Source: Prevotella sp. E9-3 (GTDB lineage Bacteria > Bacteroidota > Bacteroidia > Bacteroidales > Bacteroidaceae). From it: a stretch of DNA of 64,000 nucleotides. The DNA lies in contig NZ_CP091786.1 of the NCBI RefSeq assembly GCF_022024015.1, positions 2,790,001-2,854,000 on the forward strand. The letters run 5' to 3'. This document shows positions 34,933-44,467 of this stretch, piece by piece (the stretch's first letter is position 1; each line of letters starts with the position of its first letter). A program made the position numbers and the translations under genes. The notes below the pieces were generated by a model, which searched no databases, was not told the DNA's origin, and saw nothing but the letters and a program-made list of their open reading frames with translations.

Positions 34933-36396
34933 TTATTTATCTTCTTCAATCAGTTTGGCATATTGCTCAACCACACGCTCGAATCTGTCAATGACAGCCT
35001 TGAAATCGTCTCTATCAAAGAATGCTTCCATAGAGAGACTGTAAGAAGTGCCATCATAGAACTGCAATACTGGGTCCATATACCAGTAGGTTCGCTCTGT
35101 CCAATTACCATTATACCAAGTCATTTTCTTATCTGAGAAGCTCTCAAACTTCACAGAAGCCTGCACAGTTGAGGTGTTATCATAATAAGCATTGAGGGTA
35201 GCCAGACTATTAGCCTGCCCCATATATGACTTGAACTTACTTTCTTCATACTTATTATCCTGAGCTTTCTCAAGGTAGCTGGCAAACTTATTGACATCCT
35301 GCACACTACCTTGCAGCTGAAGCATGCCCAACACATCAATCTTGGCAAAGGCATTCTTAACTGAGACATTATCAAAATCAGCCTCACTCTCGTTGCTTAC
35401 CAGTGCCGACAGGTTTGCTTGAGGAATGCCAGACGGATCGGCCGCCACTGATGCCGACAGCAACGGAGTATCATTCTTTGTCAGCGCTACAGATACTGAT
35501 ACCTTTGAATTGGGGGTGTAAGCCACTTGGCTAACATTCACCTTATAACCGTTGTTTAACTCCACCAAGGCAGACAGCGACAAATTACTACTGCTCAGAT
35601 CGAATTCTTCGCCAGCTATACCAGAGAGATCAATCTTCACTGTGGTCTTCACCACCTGCTTGCCGCCTTGGGTCAGTGTCACCACAATCTGCTCAGGCAC
35701 ACCAATAGTTGCATCGGTATAATCATAATAATTGTTTCTGACATACACTACATCAACATTATTCTCATTAAATAGTGTATTAGAATCATAGTGGCGTTCT
35801 TTAAGTTCTCCAATATGTACCTTCTTAACGTTTCCACTTGTAGTCAATTTCAACACACACTCCTGACGATACTGATCGGTAAAGATGAATTCCAAGTCAT
35901 TAGCTGCACTACGTACCCAACGACCATCCTGAGCTCGGAATTGGCTGCAGAAATTTGAAGCCAACAACAATGCCTTATAGTTAGTCATGATATCTTTATA
36001 AATATACATGTACGAATAATCAGAATCTCCATAAGGCCCATAGGTCTCAGTATCAGTTTCAGACACACCCACCATACTACGTGATGCCTTGAAACAATCA
36101 TCTGCCCATTTTTCCACTTCATCCCACTCATACTTATTCACATAAGTGGAATTGATATAAGTTCCTAGGTCTGCTATGGATTTAAAATCATCAGCTTTAA
36201 CCTCATCCATCAACCTGTTAGCCACTTTGTCCAAATAAGCTTTCTGCTCGGAAATTGACTTAGCTTTTCCACTTTCAGGACTTTTTTCTTCATTCTGACT
36301 GGTTTGTGGATCGTCATCGTCATCCCCACAAGAGTTAAATGTTATGCCCATAGCCATCGCCATCAAGGCAGTAACCAGTAAATTAATCTTTTTCAT
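34933..36396 (-). CDS. Lipoprotein of unknown function upstream of TonB receptor
   Basis: 487 residues from the ATG at 36396, with lipobox NSC (Cys23) followed by GDDDDDP, an acidic export-like signal. The upstream extension to 36453 is rejected because it overlaps the promoter at 36451-36481. The N-terminal 150 residues are helical and acidic; the middle is beta-rich with repeated Val/Thr strands (VVKTTVKIDLSG, KVSVSVALTKND); the end is helical. I do not recognise a family. It is the first gene of the operon with the TonB receptor and DUF4249 protein, so it is probably surface-exposed and part of the same uptake or sensing unit. Confidence 0.75.
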   Translation of the reverse strand: MKKINLLVTALMAMAMGITFNSCGDDDDDPQTSQNEEKSPESGKAKSISEQKAYLDKVANRLMDEVKADDFKSIADLGTYINSTYVNKYEWDEVEKWADDCFKASRSMVGVSETDTETYGPYGDSDYSYMYIYKDIMTNYKALLLASNFCSQFRAQDGRWVRSAANDLEFIFTDQYRQECVLKLTTSGNVKKVHIGELKERHYDSNTLFNENNVDVVYVRNNYYDYTDATIGVPEQIVVTLTQGGKQVVKTTVKIDLSGIAGEEFDLSSSNLSLSALVELNNGYKVNVSQVAYTPNSKVSVSVALTKNDTPLLSASVAADPSGIPQANLSALVSNESEADFDNVSVKNAFAKIDVLGMLQLQGSVQDVNKFASYLEKAQDNKYEESKFKSYMGQANSLATLNAYYDNTSTVQASVKFESFSDKKMTWYNGNWTERTYWYMDPVLQFYDGTSYSLSMEAFFDRDDFKAVIDRFERVVEQYAKLIEEDK

Positions 36397-36450
36397 TCTC
36401 AGATAATTTGTTTTTAGTTTACTAATTCGGTTTAAAATAGTTCTACTTTG

Positions 36451-36481
36451 CAAAAATAAATATAATTACACATAATTCAAA
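36451..36481 (-). promoter_or_regulatory. Promoter of the lipoprotein-TonB-DUF4249 operon
   Basis: Minus strand: TTTG (36481-36478), 19 bases, TATTTTTG (36458-36451), a full Bacteroidetes -33/-7 pair. The leader is about 50 bases. Confidence 0.7.
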
Positions 36482-36545
36482 ATATATTAGCACTTTTTTT
36501 TTGTTTTACCTGTATATTTCATCCTTTATTATTGTATTGACTCTC

Positions 36546-36730
36546 AAAACGCTATCTATTACTAAGTAACGGAATATATATATGACTTCAAAAAATACAA
36601 CGGTTGAAATAATTATAGCTATAATTTTCGGAATTATAGCCATAATTTTCAAAATTATAGCTATAATTTGTTTTAATGCTTTTGCAGACTGGATATAACA
36701 GACAGACTATTAGCATGTTGTTTTTGTTCT
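36546..36730 (+). repeat. Palindromic intergenic element, long copy (three 21-base units)
   Basis: Inverse copy of 11607-11748 with about 90% identity outside the array. It holds three 16-base palindromes at 36611-36626, 36632-36647 and 36653-36668 separated by TTCGG and TTCAA; the first and third are perfect AATTATAGCTATAATT, the middle has one C. The period is 21 bases. It lies in the divergent gap between the lipoprotein operon promoter and sprA; the rest of this 405-base gap (36731-36858) shows no clear promoter for sprA. Confidence 0.85.
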
Positions 36731-36858
36731 AAAGTTTTCTTTTAATTGTTCAGGACTTTACCGATTTTCTCCCCGAAAAGCAATAAACAGGCCCCGACTG
36801 GCGTTATAGAGAAAGTGGGCGCGAATGGCTCACACATTATTTTATACAGAAAAGAGAA

Positions 36859-39800
36859 TTGAAGCGTTTAGCCTATATACTGTGCATCTTACTGAGCATT
36901 ACGGCCTTAGCCATACCGCCGCAAGATGACAACACCCAGCCGAAGAAGCCTGCGCCAAAAGCGCAGCCTAAGTCGGTGTCCACAGAGGATGAGAGCATCC
37001 CCGACTCGCTGGTACACACCCGCTGGCGCATTCAGAAAACCGCACCACTGACTACTGAAGATGCCGACAGCAGTGCGCTGGACTTGCACATGCCGGAGAA
37101 CATCAAGCTTGAAACGGTGTACAACGATTCGCTGAACCTCTATTTTCTCGGTTCAAAGATGGGCGACTCGTATCTCAGCGCCCCCATCCTCATGACGCCT
37201 GAGGAGTATATGAAATGGAGCGAACGGAAGGCCCGACAGGCTTTCTTCCGACAGAAAGATGCCGAGAATGCCGCCGCTAAGGGTAAGGAAAAGTTTGACT
37301 TCACCGACATGCACTTTGACCTGGGACCAGCAGAGAAGATATTCGGACCGGGAGGCGTGCGCATCAAGACTCAGGGAACGGCCGAACTGAAACTGGGCGT
37401 CACCATGAAGAATGTGGAGAACCCCTCACTGCCCATCCGCAACAGAAAAACTACGGCTTTCGACTTCGACGAAAAGATAAACCTGAGCGTGAACGGCAAG
37501 GTGGGCGACAAGGTGAACATGACCTTGAACTACAACACCGATGCCACCTTCGACTTTGACACCAAGAACCTGAAACTGCGCTACGAGGGAAAGGAAGACG
37601 AGATAGTGAAACTGGTGGAAGCCGGCAACGTGTCGTTCCCCTCCAACAACTCGCTGGTGACGGGCGCCTCAAGTCTGTTCGGCATTCGCACCGACCTGCA
37701 GTTTGGCAAACTGAAACTGCAGACGGTACTGTCGCAGAAAAACTCTACCTCGAAAAGCGTGCAGAGCAAAGGCGGAAAACAGACTACCCCCTTCGAACTC
37801 AACGTATCGGACTACGAAGAGAACCGACACTTCTTCCTCTCACACCACTTCCGACAGATGTACGACCGCGCCATGCAGTCGCTGCCCAACCTGACCACAG
37901 GCGTCAAGATAAACCGTGTGGAGGTGTGGGTGACCAACAAGAGCGGTACCACGGCCAACTCGCGCAACATTATTGCCTTCACCGACCTGGGCGAGAATGC
38001 GTACATCAGCAATAAAAACTGGAACCCTACAGGACTCAACGTGCCCAGCAACCTGGCCAACAACGAGTATCAGACGCTGGTGGCACAGATCGACTCGGCA
38101 TCTCGCACCTTCGACATCATCACCTCCCGACTGGAGGCCATACCCGAATTTTACGGCGGCAGCGACTATGAGAAGTTGGCTTCAGCCCGACTGCTCTCGC
38201 AGAACGAATATACCGTGAACACCGCCTTGGGATATATCTCGCTGAAAACAGGACTGCAGACTGACCAAGTGCTGGCCGTAGCCTATGAGTACACTTATGG
38301 CGGACAGACCTATCAGGTGGGTGAATTCTCTACCGACCTGACGCAGACCGACAAGGCGCTTTTCGTCAAATCACTGAAGAACACCAGCAACAACCCCTCT
38401 CAGGGCAACTGGCGCCTGATGATGAAAAACGTGTACTACCTGGCCTCAAACGTGGAACGCGACGGATTCCGACTGGACATCAAATACCAAAGCGATACCA
38501 CGGGTACATATTTGAGTTATCTGCCTGAGGCTCAGCTGAAAAGTACCTTATTGCTTCAGGTGATGGGATTAGACCGACTGGACAAAAACATGAAGCCCCA
38601 CGCCAACGGTCAGTTTGACTATGTGCAGGGATATACCATCGACAACGGCCGCGTGTTCCTGCCATCGGCAGAGCCCTTCGGCAGTTATCTGCGCAACTAC
38701 TTGAAACAGAAAGGACTGGAAAGTCTGGCCGACAAATACTGCTTTGACGCACTCTACGACTCTACCAAGACGTATGCCAAGCAGAATGCCGAGAAGAACA
38801 AGTTCATCATGACCGGACAGTTCCGCGGCAGTTCGGCCAACGTGATATCCCTGGGTGCCTACAACGTGCCGCAGGGTTCGGTGGTGGTGACGGCCGGCGG
38901 TGTGGTGCTGCAAGAAGGCAGCGACTACTCGGTAGATTATTCTGCCGGTGAGGTGACCATTCTGAATCAGAGCATCCTCGATGCAGGAACGAATGTGAAC
39001 GTAAGTCTGGAGGACAACACCCAATATGGCATGCAGCGCAAAACGATGTTCGGCATCAACTGGGAATATGACTTCTCGAAGAATTTCACCTTGAGCGGCA
39101 CCCTGCAGCACCTGCAGGAACAGGCCCTCATCACAAAGGTGTCGATGGGCGAAGAGCCGCTGAACAACACCATCTGGGGACTGAGTCTGAACTGGAAAAA
39201 GGAATCGCAGTGGCTCACCAACATGCTGGACCGCCTGCCCCTGCTGCACCTCACGCAGCCCTCGCAGATATCGTTCACAGGCGAGTTTGCACAACTTATA
39301 GCAGGAAAAGCACGTGGAACACAGGACAATGCCTCGTATATCGATGACTTTGAGAACACGAAAAACCTGCTGGACGTGAGTGATCCTAAAGCATGGTTAT
39401 TGTCGAGCGTGCCTTTTATGTTCCCTAATCACGACGACAAGGAGACGGTGAGCAGCGGCTACGGGCGCGCCTTGCTGGCGTGGTACAACGTAGATCCCAT
39501 CTTCACCCGCCGCTCGTCAAGCTTGACCCCAGGCCATATCAAGAGCGACTTGGAACAACTGTCTAACCACTATGTGCGTGAAGTATATGTGCGCGAACTC
39601 TACCCCAACCGCGACCAGTCCAGCTACAACGGCGCCACCTCTACCCTGCCCGTGCTCAACCTGGCCTACTATCCGCAGGAACGAGGTCCCTACAACCTGA
39701 CCACCGACATGAACGCTGACGGAACACTGAAGAATCCAAAGCAGAAATGGGGCGGTATGATGCGACGACTGGAGACAACCGATTTCGAACAGGCCAACAT

Positions 39801-42800
39801 AGAGTACATTGAATTCTGGCTGCTCGACCCTTATATCTATACGCGTAAGAACGGTACGGCAAGCAGTCACGCCGGAGAGTTGTACATCAACTTAGGCGAA
39901 GTGAGTGAGGATGTGCTCTGTGACGGAAAGAAATTCTATGAAAGTGGCATGCCCGTAGATGGCACTTCACAGTTCACCACCACACAGTGGGGAAAAATCC
40001 CTGTGCAGGCCACACAGACCTACGCATTTGCCACAACCAGCGGTTCACGCCAACTGCAGGATGTGGGATTCAATGGACTGAACAACGACGAGGAACGCCA
40101 GTACGGGGCCTACCAACAGTGGCTGAATGCTATCAGTGGTATAGTGACCAACGACTCATTGATTCAGGCTTGGCGCAACGACCCTGCCGGCGATGACTAT
40201 CACTACTTCCGTGGTAGCGACTTCGACGATCAGCAAATGAGCATCATGGACCGTTACAAGCGCATCAACAATCCGCAAGGCAACTCTCCTGCCAGCGATA
40301 ATCAGACAGAAAGCTACGATACCAGTTACAAGACTGGTCCAGATGTTGAGGACATCAATCAGGACTTCACCCTGAACGAATACGAACGCTATTTCCAATA
40401 CCGTATTCCCATCAGCGATGAAGAACTGCAGGCATACAACCGAGGGGCAAAGAGCGCGAAATCCTATATCGTGGACCATCGTGACTACAATGCCAAACTA
40501 CGTAATGGCGACTCGGCTACTGTTCGCTGGTACCAATACCGTATTCCACTGGCAGAATATCAGGACAAGATTGGTACCATCAATGATTTCACCTCCATCC
40601 GCTTCATGCGTATGTTCCTTACGGGATTTGAACAGCCAATCGTACTCCGATTCGGTTCGCTCGACTTGGTTCGCGGTGAATGGCGCCAGTACAAGAAGAG
40701 TCTGCAGACGGCTGTGGGAGCAGAGACTGGACTAATGGAGATGAGTGCCGTGAACGTGGAAGAGAATACCGACCGCACGCCCGTAGCCTATGTGCTGCCA
40801 CCAGGCATCACCCGTGCCACCGATCCCTCTCAGCCTCAGCTTACAGAGAACAATGAGCAGGCATTATGTCTGACGGTGAAGAATCTGAGTCAGAACGAGT
40901 CAAAGGCTGTCTATAAGAACAGCAACCTGGACTTGCGCAACTATCGCCGACTCCAGATGTTTGTACACGCCAACAATCTGGTGCCCAACGAAACTCAGTT
41001 GGAAGACTACCAGTTGGCAGTATTCATCCGCTTGGGCAGTGACTACAAGAACAACTATTACGAATACCTGATTCCGCTGAAACTGACGCCCGAAGGACAG
41101 TATCGCTGGAACGTTCCCAACGACCGTATTCTGGTATGGCCGGAGGAGAACATGCTCGACATCGACTTGCGCATCTTCACCCAACTGAAGAAGGCACGCA
41201 ACATGGCACGAGCCAATGGCACAGGCAGTTACACAGAGCTGTTCAGCGACTATGACCCAGAAAAGCCCAACAACCGCATCAGTATTATGGGTAACCCCTC
41301 GCTGGGAGAAGTAAAGACCATGATTATCGGTGTGCGCAACCTGTCGAATTCAGCTAAATCGGGTGAGGTGTGGGTCAACGAGCTTAGACTGCGCGAAACC
41401 AACAATGAGGGCGGATGGGCCGCTTCGGGCACCATGAACGTCCAGTTGTCGGACTTCGGTTCGGTGAACGTAACAGGCCGCTATATCACAGACGGATTCG
41501 GCGGACTGGAAGACGGAATCATGCAGCGTAGCACCGACACACAGAAATCGTATGCAGTAACGGCCAATCTGGAAATGGGTAAGTTCTTCCCAGATAAGGC
41601 AAAGGTTACGCTGCCAGTTTACTACTCTTACTCGAAAGAGATTATCAGTCCGAAGTACAACCCACTGGACTCAGACATGGAACTTGACGACGCACTGGCT
41701 TCGGCAAAGGACAGTCATGAGCGTGATTCTATAGAGAGTATCGCACAGACACGCAATATCACACGAAACTTCTCAGTATCGAATGCCCGTGTGGATATTA
41801 AGAACAAAAAGCATCCTATGCCTTATGATCCGGCCAACTTCTCAGTAAGCTATAGCCATGCCCACCGTAAGACTACTGGTGAGACTACCGTTTGGGAAAC
41901 CGACGACCAGTGGCGCGGTGCTTTGAACTATACCTACTCTCCCGTACTGAAGACATGGGAACCGTTCAAGAAGGTAAAGGGCAAGTCTAAATGGCTGAAC
42001 TTCCCCAAGGCTATCGGCTTCAACTTCCTGCCACAAAACATTGCCTTCGGCTCAGAGCTTACCCGTACCTACTACGAACTGCAGGAGCGTGACTTGGAGA
42101 ACACTGTAAATCCGAACCTGCCACTCTCGTTCAGTGAGCAGTTCCTCTTCAACCGTGACTTCCAGTTGCGCTGGGACTTCACCAAAAACCTGCACATGAA
42201 CTTCCAGTCGGCCACTCATGCCGAGATTGAGGAACCTTACACTCCCATCAATAAGGATCTTTACCCCGACCACTATTCAGCATGGAAGGATTCGGTATGG
42301 ACCAGCATCAGGCACTGGGGTGTACCCCTCGACTATCAGCAGTCGTTTACCATGAGCTATCAGTTGCCTATCGACAAGTTGCCCATCACTGACTGGGTGA
42401 AGACCGATGCCTCCTACAATGCCAGCTACTCATGGCAGCGAGGCACAGAACTAGACGATGGCACCTCACTGGGCAACACCATCTCAAACAACAGCAATCT
42501 GACCATCAACGGTGCCTTCAATATGGAGACGCTCTACAATCACTTTGAATTCCTGAAAAAGACCAACGAGCGCTTTAAGAAGCAGAACCGCAGACCAGAC
42601 GCCAAGAAAAAGCCTAAGCGCCCGGAAACAAAGAATGCCAAGACCAAGGAGGGTGAACAGGCCGCAAAGGACGATGCCAAGGAAACAAAGGCACTGCCCA
42701 AGAACAAAAACACCTTCCAGCGTGAGCTGTCGCTACAGGCCGACACGGTGATTGAAGTGATGCACGCCAAGAAATCCAAGCGCCTCATTGTATCGTTCAA

Positions 42801-44409
42801 GGACAGCAAAGGAAAGGCCGTCAACCTGAAATGGAAGGTGATAGATGAAAACAAGATCAAGGTATGGGGCACTGACAGCATGAAGGTGAAAATCAGCGTG
42901 ATGCCCAAGGAGCCCTATGAGAACCAGTGGTGGTATTCACCGGCACAATACACCGCCCGACTGCTGATGATGGTTCGCAACATCAATATCTCCTATCGCC
43001 AGCAGCGCTCCATGACTCTCCCCGGATTCATCCCCAATGTAGGCGATGCCTTCGGACAGCGCACCGGCAGTGTGCTCTCGCCAGGACTTGACTTCGCTTT
43101 CGGACTGGCAGGTGAGAGTTACCTGCAGAAAGCACTCGACAACGACTGGCTGCTCTGCAACGACAGTGTGGCCACACCTTCAACCATGTCGAAAACGGAA
43201 GACCTGCAGCTGAAGGCCACCCTCGAGCCTGTCACCGATCTGAAGATTGACCTCACGGCTTCGCGCACCATGACACGCACCAAGAGCGTACAGTTCATGT
43301 ATGAGAGCTCGCCCACCACACAGAGCGGTTCCTTCAACATGACCACCATTTCTATCCGCAGTGCCTTCGAAGGCATGGGCGACGCTTCCAACGGCTACTA
43401 CTCGGCCTCGTTCGATGAGTTCCGCAACAAGATAGAAGGGTTCCGCCAAAGGGTTCAGGCACAATACGGAAATGCACGTCCGTCAATCGTCAATGCCGAC
43501 GGAACACCCGTGGCTGTGAATCCCATCGATCCCTACTCATCGGATGTGCTCATCCCTGCTTTCCTCAGCACTTACACAGCAGGAGGCTCGTCATCGCTCA
43601 GCATATTCCCTGCACTGACCCGACTACTGCCCAACTGGACGGTGCGCTATAGCGGACTCTCCAAGCTGCCTTGGATTGCCGACCACTTCAAGAGCGTGAA
43701 CCTGAACCACGGCTATAAGTCGGTGTTCAGCATCGGTTCCTACAATAGCTATAGTTCGTGGCTCGAGTACATGGGCGACCTGGGTTTTGTGAAGGCAGCC
43801 GACGGTAGTTATACCCCCTCTTCGATGTACAACGTCTCTACGGTAAGCATCAATGAGGCTTTCTCGCCATTGTTCGGCGTTGATGTCACATTGCACAATA
43901 ACATGACCTTTAAGGTGGAGTACAAGACCACTCGTGTGCTGAACCTCTCCATGACAAGTGTACAGATCAACGAAGCACTCTCAAAGGACTGGGTGATTGG
44001 TATGGGCTACAAAATCTCCAACCTCAACATCTTCGGCATGGGCAACAGCCGTAAGGTAAAAGGTAGTAACAAGAATAACGGAAAAGACAACAACGATAAC
44101 AACAAGAATCAGCAACAGTCACGCCAAAGCAACAAGGGTGGCATTAACCACGACCTGAACACCCGCGTGGATGTGTCGTTCAGAAATCAGGCAGCCATCA
44201 CCCGTGATATTGCCTCAGGAGTTTCATCTGCCAGCAGCGGAAATCAGGCATTGAAGATTTCTTTCTCGGCAGAATACACACTCTCACGCTATCTGAGCAT
44301 GAGTGCCTACTACGAGCGGCAGACCAACACGCCACTGCTCTCGGCCAACAGCTATCCTACTACCACGCAAGACTTCGGTGTATCACTGAAATTCTCTTTG
44401 ACCCGATAG
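36859..44409 (+). CDS. sprA: T9SS outer-membrane translocon SprA (Sov)
   Basis: 2516 residues, the size of SprA/Sov, the giant 36-strand barrel that exports type 9 secretion cargo. Supporting segments: the early repeat-like FDEKINLSVNGKVGDKVNMTLNYNTDATFDFD, KLRYEGKEDEIVKLVEAGNVSFP and SSLFGIRTDLQFGKLKLQTVLSQ, a long middle with FDDF-type jelly-roll strands, and a C-terminal barrel ending DFGVSLKFSLTR. Two low-complexity inserts stand out: Lys/Ala/Glu-rich (about 1905-1955) and Asn/Gln/Lys-rich (about 2400-2425). The start is TTG; I found no in-frame ATG nearby and AAAAGAGAA precedes it. The signal peptide is about 1-18. It implies that the cell exports proteins carrying C-terminal sorting domains. 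Confidence 0.93.
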   Translation: MKRLAYILCILLSITALAIPPQDDNTQPKKPAPKAQPKSVSTEDESIPDSLVHTRWRIQKTAPLTTEDADSSALDLHMPENIKLETVYNDSLNLYFLGSKMGDSYLSAPILMTPEEYMKWSERKARQAFFRQKDAENAAAKGKEKFDFTDMHFDLGPAEKIFGPGGVRIKTQGTAELKLGVTMKNVENPSLPIRNRKTTAFDFDEKINLSVNGKVGDKVNMTLNYNTDATFDFDTKNLKLRYEGKEDEIVKLVEAGNVSFPSNNSLVTGASSLFGIRTDLQFGKLKLQTVLSQKNSTSKSVQSKGGKQTTPFELNVSDYEENRHFFLSHHFRQMYDRAMQSLPNLTTGVKINRVEVWVTNKSGTTANSRNIIAFTDLGENAYISNKNWNPTGLNVPSNLANNEYQTLVAQIDSASRTFDIITSRLEAIPEFYGGSDYEKLASARLLSQNEYTVNTALGYISLKTGLQTDQVLAVAYEYTYGGQTYQVGEFSTDLTQTDKALFVKSLKNTSNNPSQGNWRLMMKNVYYLASNVERDGFRLDIKYQSDTTGTYLSYLPEAQLKSTLLLQVMGLDRLDKNMKPHANGQFDYVQGYTIDNGRVFLPSAEPFGSYLRNYLKQKGLESLADKYCFDALYDSTKTYAKQNAEKNKFIMTGQFRGSSANVISLGAYNVPQGSVVVTAGGVVLQEGSDYSVDYSAGEVTILNQSILDAGTNVNVSLEDNTQYGMQRKTMFGINWEYDFSKNFTLSGTLQHLQEQALITKVSMGEEPLNNTIWGLSLNWKKESQWLTNMLDRLPLLHLTQPSQISFTGEFAQLIAGKARGTQDNASYIDDFENTKNLLDVSDPKAWLLSSVPFMFPNHDDKETVSSGYGRALLAWYNVDPIFTRRSSSLTPGHIKSDLEQLSNHYVREVYVRELYPNRDQSSYNGATSTLPVLNLAYYPQERGPYNLTTDMNADGTLKNPKQKWGGMMRRLETTDFEQANIEYIEFWLLDPYIYTRKNGTASSHAGELYINLGEVSEDVLCDGKKFYESGMPVDGTSQFTTTQWGKIPVQATQTYAFATTSGSRQLQDVGFNGLNNDEERQYGAYQQWLNAISGIVTNDSLIQAWRNDPAGDDYHYFRGSDFDDQQMSIMDRYKRINNPQGNSPASDNQTESYDTSYKTGPDVEDINQDFTLNEYERYFQYRIPISDEELQAYNRGAKSAKSYIVDHRDYNAKLRNGDSATVRWYQYRIPLAEYQDKIGTINDFTSIRFMRMFLTGFEQPIVLRFGSLDLVRGEWRQYKKSLQTAVGAETGLMEMSAVNVEENTDRTPVAYVLPPGITRATDPSQPQLTENNEQALCLTVKNLSQNESKAVYKNSNLDLRNYRRLQMFVHANNLVPNETQLEDYQLAVFIRLGSDYKNNYYEYLIPLKLTPEGQYRWNVPNDRILVWPEENMLDIDLRIFTQLKKARNMARANGTGSYTELFSDYDPEKPNNRISIMGNPSLGEVKTMIIGVRNLSNSAKSGEVWVNELRLRETNNEGGWAASGTMNVQLSDFGSVNVTGRYITDGFGGLEDGIMQRSTDTQKSYAVTANLEMGKFFPDKAKVTLPVYYSYSKEIISPKYNPLDSDMELDDALASAKDSHERDSIESIAQTRNITRNFSVSNARVDIKNKKHPMPYDPANFSVSYSHAHRKTTGETTVWETDDQWRGALNYTYSPVLKTWEPFKKVKGKSKWLNFPKAIGFNFLPQNIAFGSELTRTYYELQERDLENTVNPNLPLSFSEQFLFNRDFQLRWDFTKNLHMNFQSATHAEIEEPYTPINKDLYPDHYSAWKDSVWTSIRHWGVPLDYQQSFTMSYQLPIDKLPITDWVKTDASYNASYSWQRGTELDDGTSLGNTISNNSNLTINGAFNMETLYNHFEFLKKTNERFKKQNRRPDAKKKPKRPETKNAKTKEGEQAAKDDAKETKALPKNKNTFQRELSLQADTVIEVMHAKKSKRLIVSFKDSKGKAVNLKWKVIDENKIKVWGTDSMKVKISVMPKEPYENQWWYSPAQYTARLLMMVRNINISYRQQRSMTLPGFIPNVGDAFGQRTGSVLSPGLDFAFGLAGESYLQKALDNDWLLCNDSVATPSTMSKTEDLQLKATLEPVTDLKIDLTASRTMTRTKSVQFMYESSPTTQSGSFNMTTISIRSAFEGMGDASNGYYSASFDEFRNKIEGFRQRVQAQYGNARPSIVNADGTPVAVNPIDPYSSDVLIPAFLSTYTAGGSSSLSIFPALTRLLPNWTVRYSGLSKLPWIADHFKSVNLNHGYKSVFSIGSYNSYSSWLEYMGDLGFVKAADGSYTPSSMYNVSTVSINEAFSPLFGVDVTLHNNMTFKVEYKTTRVLNLSMTSVQINEALSKDWVIGMGYKISNLNIFGMGNSRKVKGSNKNNGKDNNDNNKNQQQSRQSNKGGINHDLNTRVDVSFRNQAAITRDIASGVSSASSGNQALKISFSAEYTLSRYLSMSAYYERQTNTPLLSANSYPTTTQDFGVSLKFSLTR

Positions 44410-44429
44410 TCAGGATATGACTACCTTTG
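44397..44429 (+). promoter_or_regulatory. Promoter of uraA
   Basis: TTTG (44397-44400) inside the last codons of sprA, 21 bases, then TACCTTTG (44422-44429). The start codon of uraA follows 38 bases later. Confidence 0.65.
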
Positions 44430-44467
44430 TAGGCAAATAATTAATATACGAAAAAGAAATATTCAAT

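Noticed and set aside
36611..36668. CRISPR array
   Set aside because: Three 16-base palindromes with 5-base spacers are far too short and the spacers too small; no cas genes are present.
38569..39294. 241-codon minus-strand frame opposite sprA
   Set aside because: It lies wholly within the sprA coding region, has the composition expected of an antisense frame and shows no recognisable domain.
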